Shown: piece after piece, positions 50,120-58,997 of the stretch
How positions within the stretch are numbered: the first letter of the stretch is position 1
Layout: every line of letters begins with the position of its first letter
Source of the DNA: Blastomonas aquatica
GTDB taxonomy: Bacteria > Pseudomonadota > Alphaproteobacteria > Sphingomonadales > Sphingomonadaceae
Direction: 5' to 3'
Assembly: GCF_014639875.1 (NCBI RefSeq)
Contig: NZ_BMGD01000001.1
Span: forward strand, 558,001-622,000
DNA: 64,000 nt
Program-made: the position numbers and the translations under genes
The notes under the pieces: model-generated
What the model was told of the DNA's origin: nothing
What the model saw: only the letters and a program-made list of their open reading frames with translations
Database searches by the model: none

Positions 50120-51130
50120 TCATCTCTTGGCGCTGGCAACCTGCCTGGCATCGACCATCTTGGTGTTTTCGGCGATCAACCGCTTGGCCTCGCCGATCGC
50201 CGCAGCCTCGGTGAGCTTGCCGTCTATGACCTCGTCCGCCATCGTCAGCAGCCGCGCGCTGATCACGGTTCCGGCCTGCGCCTCTTCCTGGATGGCGATG
50301 CCACCCTTGGTTACGGCAACAGCGTCCCAGGCCGAGCGCACCGCAGCCCAATAGCCCTTGGTCGCCGCCCAGTAATCGTCCGCCGCTTTGACGTTATAGC
50401 CATCAAACTTGGTATAGGTGTTCAGGACATATTCCTGGACGACAGGCTTCAACGTGCCATCGGCCAGCCCCATCTTGATGTTGTCCTGCCAGTGGACCCA
50501 GCCATCGGGCGTGGTCTGGTGGCGATTGATCGCATAATAGCGGTCGTACACCGGGCTGCGAACTGCGTCGCGCCGCGCGAGCGGACGCCAGGTCCAGTTG
50601 GAGCGCCAGCGGCTGAGGCCGCCCTGCTTCTCGAACTGTCCCCAACCGGCATAGCGCGGGCTGTCGTCGACCTGCCACACGGTCTGCGACCAGCGACCCC
50701 GGCGCATCTTTTCGGGCACGTCCTCCCAGGTCCAGGCGTTGCGATCGGAATAGGCGAGCACCTTGGCGGGCTCGTACTCCCAGTCCTGTCGCCAGTGCTT
50801 GGTGATATGCGGCTTGCCCTCGTGCTCTGACACCAGAATGTGTTGCAGCACGATATGGCGGCCGGTGTCCTCGATCAAACGGACGACCTCATGCCCGCTG
50901 GAGATCTTGCGCTCGAGCGGGGTGTAGCCCGGCATCCAGGGTGTCGCCTCCTGCATGTCGAAGCGCACCTTGAAATTGCCTGCCATGGCAAGGATTTCGG
51001 CGCGGTCGGCCTCGAAAGCCGCCGATTCCTCGGCAGCGGGTCGCTCGGCAATCGGCGGGTGGGCCAACCCGGCGGCCGATGTCAGTGCGATCAGACTGGC
51101 GGCGGCAAGCGAAATGAAGCGTGTTTTCAT
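50120..51130 (-). CDS. DUF6607 family exported protein
   Basis: 336 residues. A signal peptide (FISLAAASLIALTSAAGLAH) precedes a Trp- and Tyr-rich mature domain (KHWRQDWEYEPAKVLAYSDR, WRSNWTWRPLARRDAV, YYAINRHQTTPDGWVHWQDN). It is recognised only as the conserved DUF6607 type that accompanies TonB-dependent receptors. It lies 41 bases after such a receptor, in one operon, so it probably helps handle the receptor's iron or heme ligand in the periplasm. Confidence 0.72.
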   Translation of the reverse strand: MKTRFISLAAASLIALTSAAGLAHPPIAERPAAEESAAFEADRAEILAMAGNFKVRFDMQEATPWMPGYTPLERKISSGHEVVRLIEDTGRHIVLQHILVSEHEGKPHITKHWRQDWEYEPAKVLAYSDRNAWTWEDVPEKMRRGRWSQTVWQVDDSPRYAGWGQFEKQGGLSRWRSNWTWRPLARRDAVRSPVYDRYYAINRHQTTPDGWVHWQDNIKMGLADGTLKPVVQEYVLNTYTKFDGYNVKAADDYWAATKGYWAAVRSAWDAVAVTKGGIAIQEEAQAGTVISARLLTMADEVIDGKLTEAAAIGEAKRLIAENTKMVDARQVASAKR

Positions 51131-51171
51131 GGTCTGAACCCCTCTTCAACAATTGATAACAGTTTTGCGAA

Positions 51172-53382
51172 TCAAAAGCGATAAGTCAACGAAACACTAC
51201 CGTTGCGGCCGGGCTGGGTAAACGCGTCGGCAATCGTCGTGGTGCTGGCGAGCCCGCGCACATCGGCCCACCAAGCGTATTTTGCGTTGGTCAGGTTGAA
51301 CAACCCCGCGCGCAGCGTCACCGGTCCCAGGTTCACGAACGCGGTCGCATCGAGGATCGTGAACGCGTCGGGGCGGAAGCACGATGGCGTACACACTCCG
51401 GAGCTGCGTCCATCGGACTTGCGCGCGCTGTGCGTGGCGATCAGCTGCCCACCGAATCGCCCGGCATTGTCGCGCCAGCCGATCCCGGCGACCAGTTTCA
51501 GCGGATCGACGGTGGCCAGCGGCGTGCGCGCCTCTGCGGCTGGATCGATCACATCGCCCTTGGCATAGGAGATCGCGAGCTGCCCGGTGAGGCCGTTACT
51601 GTCGCGCAGGTCCATTCGCGCCTCGACCCCTTCCACCTTGACCCGGTCAAGGTTGATGAACTGGAAGATCGCAGGGTTGCCGGGCGTGAACCCGCCGCCG
51701 ACCACTTCTTGGCTGATGAAATCCTTGTAGCGCGCGGTGAACGCGGTGGCGCTGAGGCTCACCGCGTCGCTGACGAAGCGGATGCCGCCTTCGAAGCTTT
51801 CGCTCCGCTCCGGCCCTAGATCGGGGTTTGGCGCCGAGGTATAGCCCTGCCCCAGATTCTCGAAGAACTGGTTGATCTGGCTGGGTTCGGGCGCGCGGAA
51901 CCCTTGTGCGTAATTGGCGAATAGCCGCACCACATCGGTCAGCTTGAGCACCGCGCCCAGCTTGGGGCTGACCCGTTCGCCCGATTGACCCGTGGTCACG
52001 AAGGTTGGCGGCAGCAGCAGATCAGCCTGAGGCGAAAGCTTGTAGTGATCGAACCGCAGCGCCGGGAACAGCGTCAGCGGCCCGGCGCTTATCTCGTCGC
52101 CGATGAACACCCCGGCGAGCGTGTAGTCGGTCACAGGGAACGCGCTGGTCGGGAAAACCTCACCGGCAGGCGGTACCGTGCCATCGCGCAGACCCTGTTG
52201 CCGGGTCCGGCTGGCATCGGCGCCGAACACGATCTTGTGCTGCAATGGTCCGGTGGCAAAGCTGGCACGCGCTTCTGCGGACAGGCCGTAGACGCGGTTG
52301 TCAAAGGTGTTGAGCCGGGTGCGATCAGCCAGCGGGGTGCGGTCTTCCTGTGTGAACTGCCGGTCGTCGGCGGACTGCCAATAGCCGCTCACCCGCGCCA
52401 TCTCCAGCGCGCCTTCGCCCTCCCACATCCAGTCGCCCGCCACGCGCCAGCGCTTGCCGGTGTCGCGCGCGACAAGGTTGTCGACCGTGGCCGAACGCCC
52501 CGACAGCAGATCGGTGACCAGCGCATTATCCTGATACTCGCCGGTCAGCCTGACCTTATGGCCGCCGGCGGGGTCCCAGACGATCCGCGCCGTCGCCGCG
52601 TTGCTTTGGCCGTCCTGCGGATTGGGGGTTGTGCGGTTGGCGCCCAGAATGTCGTTGGTGCCCCGGTTATCGAGCTCTTGGAAATCGCGCCGACTGTACG
52701 AGATCAGCGCCGACAGATCGCCGCTGCGCCCGGCGAGAATGGCGGTCTGGGCATATTCGTCATCCGCGCTCGAATATTGCGTGCGCACCAGTCCCGCGAC
52801 CGATTGACCCTTGAGGATGTCCTCGGGATCGCTGAGCGTGAAGCTGACCGCGCCGGCCAAACCATCGCTGCCGTAGAGCGCAGACGCCGGACCGCGCAGA
52901 ATCTCGACCGATTTGACCAGGCCGATGTCGACCGAATCGCCGCGCCCGACGGTCTGCGCGCCGAAGCTGAACCCCATCGGGATTCGCACGCCATCGACCT
53001 GGATCAGCACCCGGTTGCCGCCGATGCCGCGGATGGTGAAATCCTCGTTGCCCGCGCGGCCCGTTCCGGCAAGTGCCGCGCCAAAGCGTGCAGGCGCGCG
53101 GCGGACGCTGACGCCGGGCTCGAACCGCACCAGATCCTTGATGTCGGTTGCCAGTTCGTCGGCGATTTCCTCGTCGCTCTTGGCGGAGATTGTCGCTGGC
53201 ACATCGTCGATCGCCACCGGCGAGCGGGTGGCGGAGACGACGATCGTCCGCCCATCGCTGCCAGCATCGGCATCGACGGCATCTGTATCTGCCATCAGCG
53301 GCGCCTTCGCCTGAGCGGCCATTGCAGAACCCGGGATGGCGCACAGCGCCACAACTGCTGCGGAACAGAACCAATGCGTCAT
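51172..53382 (-). CDS. TonB-dependent receptor (hemoglobin/transferrin/lactoferrin family)
   Basis: 736 residues. After a signal peptide (AAVVALCAIPGSAMAAQ) comes the plug (TIVVSATRSPVAIDDVP, GIGGNRVLIQVDGVRIP, SVEILRGPASALYGSDGLAG). A beta-barrel ending SVSLTYRF, with the terminal Phe needed for insertion, follows. The family imports heme or protein-bound iron. ATG 53382 has GAGGGGG upstream. DUF6607 follows in the operon. Confidence 0.92.
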   Translation of the reverse strand: MTHWFCSAAVVALCAIPGSAMAAQAKAPLMADTDAVDADAGSDGRTIVVSATRSPVAIDDVPATISAKSDEEIADELATDIKDLVRFEPGVSVRRAPARFGAALAGTGRAGNEDFTIRGIGGNRVLIQVDGVRIPMGFSFGAQTVGRGDSVDIGLVKSVEILRGPASALYGSDGLAGAVSFTLSDPEDILKGQSVAGLVRTQYSSADDEYAQTAILAGRSGDLSALISYSRRDFQELDNRGTNDILGANRTTPNPQDGQSNAATARIVWDPAGGHKVRLTGEYQDNALVTDLLSGRSATVDNLVARDTGKRWRVAGDWMWEGEGALEMARVSGYWQSADDRQFTQEDRTPLADRTRLNTFDNRVYGLSAEARASFATGPLQHKIVFGADASRTRQQGLRDGTVPPAGEVFPTSAFPVTDYTLAGVFIGDEISAGPLTLFPALRFDHYKLSPQADLLLPPTFVTTGQSGERVSPKLGAVLKLTDVVRLFANYAQGFRAPEPSQINQFFENLGQGYTSAPNPDLGPERSESFEGGIRFVSDAVSLSATAFTARYKDFISQEVVGGGFTPGNPAIFQFINLDRVKVEGVEARMDLRDSNGLTGQLAISYAKGDVIDPAAEARTPLATVDPLKLVAGIGWRDNAGRFGGQLIATHSARKSDGRSSGVCTPSCFRPDAFTILDATAFVNLGPVTLRAGLFNLTNAKYAWWADVRGLASTTTIADAFTQPGRNGSVSLTYRF

Positions 53383-53393
53383 CAAAATCCCCC

Positions 53394-53424
53394 TCAATGC
53401 TAATGCTAGCGATTCGCAATAGCT
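53394..53424. promoter_or_regulatory. Candidate iron-responsive (Fur-like) operator
   Basis: Just upstream of the receptor start, TCAATGCTAATGCTAGCGAT and the following TCGCAATAGC hold imperfect repeats of the GCTAATG / GATTCGCAATAGC kind, similar in general to alphaproteobacterial Fur boxes. The match is loose. Confidence 0.35.
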
Positions 53425-53614
53425 TATTAGGCGATTTCGCTTTGGGGTCAATATGGCGAGGAAGCACTTTTGGCGTCAGAAGGGCGCCACAGCAGAACCA
53501 GGCGCGATGGAGCGCCCGAAATTCGGGGCGCTGCCCATGCACCTTACCAGATCAAAAGTTTCGCGAGGGGTCAGGTGGCTGCCCGGATATCACCTGCCGG
53601 GCTTGCCATCGCAG

Positions 53615-54061
53615 TCAAAACTTAGCGCCGTCCTTGCGGCGTTTGTCGCCGCCGCCGTTCTCGTGCATGTCGACGTCGGGATAATGGCACGGGCCGTTGA
53701 CGGATCTGCCGACCACCAGGAACACGCAATCGGTGTCGCTTTCGTTGATCAGGCAGTGGCCGTTGCCATCGTTCTTGGGGAATGCGGCGACATCGCCTGC
53801 CACCAGCGGCGTGCGCCCCATATCATCGACCAGCACCGCGCTCCCCGACAGGATGACCAGCAGTTCGTCCTCGCATTCGTGCCAGTGGCGCTGTGCTGAC
53901 CAAGCTCCAGGTTTCAGCACGACATGGCTGGCGCCGAAATCGGTGAGGCCCGTGGCAGGCGACAGGCGACGGTACCAGCGCTGCTGCACGACATTGGCGA
54001 GGTGCGCCGGGTATCCTGTCGCGTTGGTCTGAGGCACGGCTTGCAGGTCGACTTTGGGCAT
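53615..54061 (-). CDS. Cupin domain-containing protein
   Basis: A 148-residue single cupin. Motif 1 is RHWHECEDELLVILSG (His, His, Glu metal ligands) and motif 2 is PLVAGDVAAFPKNDGNGHCLIN. The C-terminal tail is short and charged (DVDMHENGGGDKRRKDG). It is probably a metal-binding small-molecule protein. The substrate is not identifiable. It is divergent from dapE and shares the short region upstream of 54103. Confidence 0.82.
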   Translation of the reverse strand: MPKVDLQAVPQTNATGYPAHLANVVQQRWYRRLSPATGLTDFGASHVVLKPGAWSAQRHWHECEDELLVILSGSAVLVDDMGRTPLVAGDVAAFPKNDGNGHCLINESDTDCVFLVVGRSVNGPCHYPDVDMHENGGGDKRRKDGAKF

Positions 54062-54102
54062 ATCGCGATGCTAATGCAGCAACAGCCAACAAGAAAGCCC
54101 TC

Positions 54103-55269
54103 ATGACCGACATCGCTACAGACACCGCCACGCTCGCGCCCTCGCCACTCGAGCTTGCCAGCCGCCTGATCGCTTGTGAAAGCGTCACCCCCGCTACCGG
54201 CGCGGTGTTCGATTGCCTTGAGGCCATGCTGAAACCTTTGGGCTTTGACGTCACGCGCTTTGTCTGCGGCGAGGCGCCCGATGGCCCGGTGGAGAACCTG
54301 CACGCGATCCGCCGGCCGGTGGGCGATTCCGGGCGGCATTTCGCGTTCGCCGGGCATCTTGATGTGGTGCCGCCGGGCAAGGGCTGGGCCAGCGATCCGT
54401 TCGTGCCGCAAGTGCGCGGAGACCTTCTGCACGGGCGCGGCGCGGTCGACATGAAGGGATCGATCGCGAGCTTCGTCGCGGCGGTCACCGCAATTCCGCG
54501 CGAGGTCGGCACGATCAGCCTGATCATCACCGGCGACGAGGAAGGCCCCGCGATCTACGGCACCCGCGCGCTGATCGACCTGATGCAGCAGCAAGGCACC
54601 GTGCCCGATCTGTGCCTGGTAGGCGAACCGACATCGGTCGCCCGGCTGGGGGACATGGTCAAGATCGGACGGCGCGGATCGGTCAACATGTGGATCCGCG
54701 TGGCGGGTACGCAAGGGCATGTCGCCTATCCGCACATGGCCGACAACCCGATCCCCAAGCTGGTCGCGATCCTCGGCGAGATCGAGCGGCTCGTGCTTGA
54801 TGAGGGCACCGACTGGTTCCAGCCGAGCAACATCGAGATCACCGATCTGGCGGTGGGCAATCCTGCGCACAACGTCATCCCCGCCGGCGCCGAAGCGCGG
54901 ATTTCGATCCGCTTCAACGATCTGCACAGCGGCCAGTCGCTGACCGAATTGATCACCGGAATCGCTGAGGCGATGGGGGGCAGTGTCGAGGCGAAGATTT
55001 CGGGCGAGGCGTTCCTGACGCCACCGGGCGAACTGTCCGGCATGGTCGCGGACGCGATCCGCGCCGAGACCGGGCTGGAAACCGAGCTATCGACCACGGG
55101 AGGCACATCGGATGCGCGCTTCTTGTCACGCATCTGCCCGGTCGTCGAGTTCGGTCTGTGTAATGCCACGATGCACAAGCTCGACGAGGCGGTGGCGGTG
55201 GCGGATCTGGATACGCTGGCGCGGATCTATCGCCGGGTTGTGCTGGGGGCCTTGGTGGGCACGAACTGA
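54103..55269 (+). CDS. dapE: Succinyl-diaminopimelate desuccinylase
   Basis: A 388-residue M20 zinc peptidase-like enzyme of the lysine/meso-DAP pathway. Metal-ligand motifs are FAGHLDVVPPG, LHGRGAVDMKGSIASF and IITGDEEGPAIYGTR. The dimerisation domain follows, with AVGNPAHNVIPAGAEARISI, and TGGTSDARF is near the C terminus. ATG 54103 keeps about ten more residues than the core. Length is slightly above the usual 375. A repeat follows the stop. Confidence 0.95.
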   Translation: MTDIATDTATLAPSPLELASRLIACESVTPATGAVFDCLEAMLKPLGFDVTRFVCGEAPDGPVENLHAIRRPVGDSGRHFAFAGHLDVVPPGKGWASDPFVPQVRGDLLHGRGAVDMKGSIASFVAAVTAIPREVGTISLIITGDEEGPAIYGTRALIDLMQQQGTVPDLCLVGEPTSVARLGDMVKIGRRGSVNMWIRVAGTQGHVAYPHMADNPIPKLVAILGEIERLVLDEGTDWFQPSNIEITDLAVGNPAHNVIPAGAEARISIRFNDLHSGQSLTELITGIAEAMGGSVEAKISGEAFLTPPGELSGMVADAIRAETGLETELSTTGGTSDARFLSRICPVVEFGLCNATMHKLDEAVAVADLDTLARIYRRVVLGALVGTN

Positions 55270-55284
55270 CTCGGGTTGGCGCGT

Positions 55285-55418
55285 ACGTCCCTCGACTTCG
55301 CTCGGGAACTCGGGGAGGTGGGAACTCGGGGAGGTGGGAACTCGGGAAGGTAGGCGTAACTCCGCCTTTGGTCGGCCACTCCCCACTTCCGTTTGTCCCG
55401 AGCGAAGTCGAGGGACGT
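55285..55418. repeat. Perfect inverted repeat enclosing three 16-bp tandem units
   Basis: 23-base perfect arms at 55285-55307 and 55396-55418 (ACGTCCCTCGACTTCGCTCG at the left start). Inside, GGGAACTCGGGGAGGT is repeated at 55304-55319, 55320-55335 and 55336-55351, the last copy with one change. It lies between dapE and its convergent neighbour. Confidence 0.9.
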
Positions 55419-55449
55419 GCGTGCAACCCTTGCGTCTAGGGCAACACCC

Positions 55450-56010
55450 TCAATGCGCGGAGTCGCCGCTGACCCATTCGACCCATTCGGGGAAGAAAAC
55501 CGGCGCGCGTAGCGACCAGCCGGGCGCGGTCGCCGCAGCCTCGCTGATCGACTGGAGCAGGATCTTGCGCCGATCGGGCTGGATCTGCGGCAGCGCAGCC
55601 GCAGCGCAATAGGCTGACGGCAGCCACGGCCGCACATCTGCGCCCAGCAGGCGTTCATACAGAAAGCGGAAGGTCGAGAAGCTCTCGATCCGCCCCTGCG
55701 CCAGATCGAACGCCGCCAGCCGCACCAGCAGTGCCATGAAATGTTCGAAACCGTCCTCGTGCGGCGCATCGGGAACGTTGCCACGCAGCAGTTTCAGATC
55801 CTGATAGACGAGGTAATGCATGCGGATCGAGGCGGTTTCCTCGGCGTTGCGCGCCCAGCGCTTGAACGCATCCTCGCGCGCCAGCCCGATATCGAGCGCG
55901 CGTTTGATATAGCGCTGCGCTCCTGGCGGGAAACTTGCGAACTCGCGCAGCTCTGCCAGCGTCAAAGCCGCCGATGAATTGCCCGATGCTGCACTGGGAT
56001 GGCTCGCCAT
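55450..56010 (-). CDS. Conserved hypothetical protein
   Basis: 186 residues, no family or motif recognised. It starts ATG 56010 with GGAGAACGGGGC upstream and is predicted cytoplasmic, helical and aromatic-rich: LREFASFPPGAQRYIKRALD, IRMHYLVYQDLKLLRG, FSTFRFLYERLLGADV. No membrane helix or signal peptide is visible. Codon use looks like its neighbours. It lies between repeats on both sides; function is unknown. Confidence 0.6.
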   Translation of the reverse strand: MASHPSAASGNSSAALTLAELREFASFPPGAQRYIKRALDIGLAREDAFKRWARNAEETASIRMHYLVYQDLKLLRGNVPDAPHEDGFEHFMALLVRLAAFDLAQGRIESFSTFRFLYERLLGADVRPWLPSAYCAAAALPQIQPDRRKILLQSISEAAATAPGWSLRAPVFFPEWVEWVSGDSAH

Positions 56011-56108
56011 GCCCCGTTCTCCTTGCATTTCCGGAGCAAGGTCTGTCGCCCCGAATAGGCAAGGTTGATCACGAGATGGTTAGGATAGGGTTAACCATGC
56101 TGTTTCAA

Positions 56109-56269
56109 TCCTCCCCGAGCTTGTCTCGGGGAGGGGGACCACCGACCGCAGGTCGGTGGTGGAGGGGAAGCGGGATTGTGAAAAGGCTGTTGGGGCGGCT
56201 TGGCCTCGCTGCCCCTCCACCACGCTGCTGCGCAGCGCGGTCCCCCTCCCCCAGCAAGCTGGGGGAGGA
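56109..56269. repeat. GC-rich palindromic intergenic repeat (type A, long form)
   Basis: TCCTCCCCGAGCTTGTCTCG begins a palindromic left half, then GACCGCAGGTCGGTGGTGGA, and the complementary right half ends CCCCCAGCAAGCTGGGGGAG. It is closely related to 3174-3331 and ends ten bases before the next stop codon. Confidence 0.85.
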
Positions 56270-56278
56270 ATTGTTAGG

Positions 56279-56890
56279 TCACTCCACCCGGCCCGAGAGC
56301 GCGTCGAGCATCGGGCGGATCGGGGAGAGATCGTAGCCGGCGTTCGCGGCGAGTTTGCTGAGTTCGGCGGGATTGCCGCCCTGCTTGGCCTTGGCCAGCG
56401 ACCACAGCAATGTCGAGCGCGTGCCCGAGCGACAATAGGCGAGCACCTTGCCGCCACTCGCTTCAGCCTTGCCCATCGCGGCAATCATCGCATCGACCTG
56501 CGGACCCGAGAAACCGGCATGGGTGATCGGGATCGCGACGTAATCGAGGCCTGCAGCCTCGGCGGCTGCGGCGATATCCGCGCCCTGCGGCGCAGAGGGG
56601 TCTTCGCCATCGGGGCGGTTGTTGATGATCATCGTCACGCCTTGCGCCTTAGCGGCGGCAACCTGATCAAGCGAAATTTGGGGCGCGACATCGATGTTGT
56701 TGGCAAGAGGCGTAAACATGCTCTGGTCTTTCTGGGTCAGCGGGGCAGTGGTTGATGGCGCGGCGGACAGGGATGCCAGAATCGGCGGCATCTGGGTCGG
56801 GGTCCTGTTGCCCTGGCTGCGTTCCTTGCATCCGGCGAGCGCGAGCATCGCGACAGCGAGTGTCAACGCATGGGCAACGGGTTTTCTCAT
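56279..56890 (-). CDS. TIGR01244 family sulfur transferase/phosphatase-like lipoprotein
   Basis: 203 residues. The catalytic-type loop AYCRSGTRS (C-x5-R) and the start MFTPLANNIDVAPQI are those of the beta-lactamase-hydrolase-like phosphatase family (TIGR01244/DUF442). Before it come 57 extra residues with a lipoprotein signal (LAVAMLALAGC, lipobox LAGC) and a Ser/Thr/Pro-rich linker. So either it is lipid-anchored or the true start is the internal ATG at 56719. It lies just downstream of the ABC exporter and may be co-transcribed. Confidence 0.75.
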   Translation of the reverse strand: MRKPVAHALTLAVAMLALAGCKERSQGNRTPTQMPPILASLSAAPSTTAPLTQKDQSMFTPLANNIDVAPQISLDQVAAAKAQGVTMIINNRPDGEDPSAPQGADIAAAAEAAGLDYVAIPITHAGFSGPQVDAMIAAMGKAEASGGKVLAYCRSGTRSTLLWSLAKAKQGGNPAELSKLAANAGYDLSPIRPMLDALSGRVE

Positions 56891-56914
56891 ACGGGCTTCA
56901 TCATGCCGGGTTCA

Positions 56915-58741
56915 TCATACGGTCTGGGCCTCTTCCTTTTCGCGCTCGAGCGCCTGGCGTTCCCACATTGCTGCATAGAGGCCGCCCTTGCGCAGCAGTT
57001 CGCGGTGCGACCCCTGCTCGGCAACGCACCCCTTCTCCAGCACGATGATGGTATCCGCATGCGTGACCGTAGACAAGCGGTGCGCGATCACCAGCGTGGT
57101 CCGCCCCTGCGCGAGCGTACCGAGCGTTCCCAGAATCTCGGCCTCGGTGGCGCTATCGAGCGCCGATGTCGCCTCGTCGAAAATCGCGAGCGGCGGGTTC
57201 TTGAGCAGGGTCCGCGCAATCGCGACTCGCTGCTTTTCGCCGCCCGACAGCTTGAGCCCGCGTTCACCGACTTCGGTATCATAGCCCTTGGGCAGCGACT
57301 CGATAAAGGTGCCGATCGCCGCGCCATGCGCTGCGCGGACGATCTCTTCCTGCGTCGCACCCTCGCGGCCATAGCCGATGTTGTAGCCGATGGTATCGTT
57401 GAACAGCACGGTATCCTGCGGCACGATGCCCATCGCCGCGCGCAGCGAGCCTTGCGTCACCTGGGAGATGTCCTGCCCGCCGACCAGGATGCGCCCGCCT
57501 TGCGGGTCGTAGAAGCGGAACAGCAGCCGCGCTATGGTCGATTTGCCCGCGCCCGACGGCCCGACCAGCGCCAGCGTCTGCCCGGGCTCGACCTTGAAGC
57601 TCAATTTGTGCAGGATCTGGCGATCGGCATCATAGCCGAAATTGACGTCCTGGAACTCGACCGAAGGCAAGGCGCAGTCGAGCGGCGGCGCGCCGGGGAT
57701 ATCGACGATTTCAGCCGGCGTATCGATCAGATCGAACATCGCGGCCATATCGACCAGCCCCTGGCGGATGGTGCGATAGACCATGCCCAGCAGATCGAGC
57801 GGGCGGAACAGCTGCATCAGCAAAGTGTTCACCAGCACCAGATCGCCCACGGTGAACTGGCCGACGCTCCACCCCCAGATGGTATAGGCCATCGCGCCGG
57901 CCATCATCAGGTTAGTGATCAGCGACTGGCCCACGTTGAGCAGCGCCAGCGAGTTTTCCGATTTGACCGCGGCGTTGGCATAGGTCCGCGCCGCATCGCC
58001 ATAACGCTTGGCTTCGCGCGCCTCGGCGGTGAAATACTTCACCGTCTCGTAATTGAGCAGCGAATCCACCGCGCGGCCCAGCTGCCGCCCGTCGAGCGTG
58101 TTCATCGTCTCGCGCAGATGGTTGCGCCAGTCGGTGACGATGCGGGTGAAGCCGATGTACAGCGCCACCATCGCCACCGTCGCAAGCACCAGCCCTACGC
58201 CGAAGTTGATCCAGAAGATCACCAGCACCGCGACCAGCTCCAGGATCGTCGGCGCGATGTTGAACAGCAGGAAATACAGCATCACATCGATGCTTTTGGT
58301 GCCGCGTTCGATGACCTTGGTCACTTCGCCGGTGCGCCGCGCGAGATGGAAGCGCAACGACAGGCTGTGCAGCTGGACGAACACGTTTTCCGCCAGCGTC
58401 CGCGTGGCCTCCTGACCGACGCGTTCAAACACCACGTTGCGCAGATTGTCGAACAGCACCGATCCCAGCCGCGCCGCGCCATAGGCCAGGACCGCGACGA
58501 TCGCCGCCATGGCCATGGTCGTGCCGCCGATCGTCATGCTGTCGATCGCGGCCTTGTAGGCGAACGGCATCGACAGCACCGCCGCCTTGCCCAGCACTAC
58601 CATCAGCATCGCGCCGCAGATACGGATCTTCAGGTCGGGCCGGTCCTGCGGCCAAAGATAGGGCAGAAAGCGCGCGAGCGTCTCCCGCATCGCGGGCTGC
58701 TTTGCGCCCGGCGGGGGCGGTGCGGTGTGGAATGAATGCAT
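56915..58741 (-). CDS. ABC transporter, Atm1/HMT-type ATP-binding permease
   Basis: About 608 residues as a half-transporter: six membrane helices with long intracellular loops (RTGEVTKVIERGTKSIDVML region), then a nucleotide-binding domain with Walker A LVGPSGAGKSTIA, signature LSGGEKQRVAIART and Walker B LAIFDEATSAL. It resembles Atm1/HMT1 exporters, which move glutathione-linked sulfur or metal conjugates. ATG 58741 was preferred over an upstream ATG (58813). Confidence 0.92.
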   Translation of the reverse strand: MHSFHTAPPPPGAKQPAMRETLARFLPYLWPQDRPDLKIRICGAMLMVVLGKAAVLSMPFAYKAAIDSMTIGGTTMAMAAIVAVLAYGAARLGSVLFDNLRNVVFERVGQEATRTLAENVFVQLHSLSLRFHLARRTGEVTKVIERGTKSIDVMLYFLLFNIAPTILELVAVLVIFWINFGVGLVLATVAMVALYIGFTRIVTDWRNHLRETMNTLDGRQLGRAVDSLLNYETVKYFTAEAREAKRYGDAARTYANAAVKSENSLALLNVGQSLITNLMMAGAMAYTIWGWSVGQFTVGDLVLVNTLLMQLFRPLDLLGMVYRTIRQGLVDMAAMFDLIDTPAEIVDIPGAPPLDCALPSVEFQDVNFGYDADRQILHKLSFKVEPGQTLALVGPSGAGKSTIARLLFRFYDPQGGRILVGGQDISQVTQGSLRAAMGIVPQDTVLFNDTIGYNIGYGREGATQEEIVRAAHGAAIGTFIESLPKGYDTEVGERGLKLSGGEKQRVAIARTLLKNPPLAIFDEATSALDSATEAEILGTLGTLAQGRTTLVIAHRLSTVTHADTIIVLEKGCVAEQGSHRELLRKGGLYAAMWERQALEREKEEAQTV

Positions 58742-58997
58742 GGGCCTTCTCGATAGGGTCGATCCCGGCAGGTTCCAAGCCCTCAGTCGGAAAAACCGCG
58801 GATAGCGGGACATGAAACGACGTGTAACCGTGAAAACCCGCGTTTCTTGGCATTCCGCCGCATTTTAATGTCACGTCAATTGCAATGTTACATCACACTA
58901 TATATCGTCCAACCTGCAAAAGCGCGGACACGATAAGGTTCAGGGTGCTGCATCCGCAACGACTGACGACAGGTTACCCTGAAGGGGCTGCATTTAC
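58742..58997. promoter_or_regulatory. Divergent intergenic region
   Basis: About 255 bases between the ABC exporter start and the membrane wHTH-TPR gene. The segment 58860-58910 is AT-rich for this genome (GCAATGTTACATCACACTAT and following) and could hold a promoter. No gene or strong structure is seen. Confidence 0.4.
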
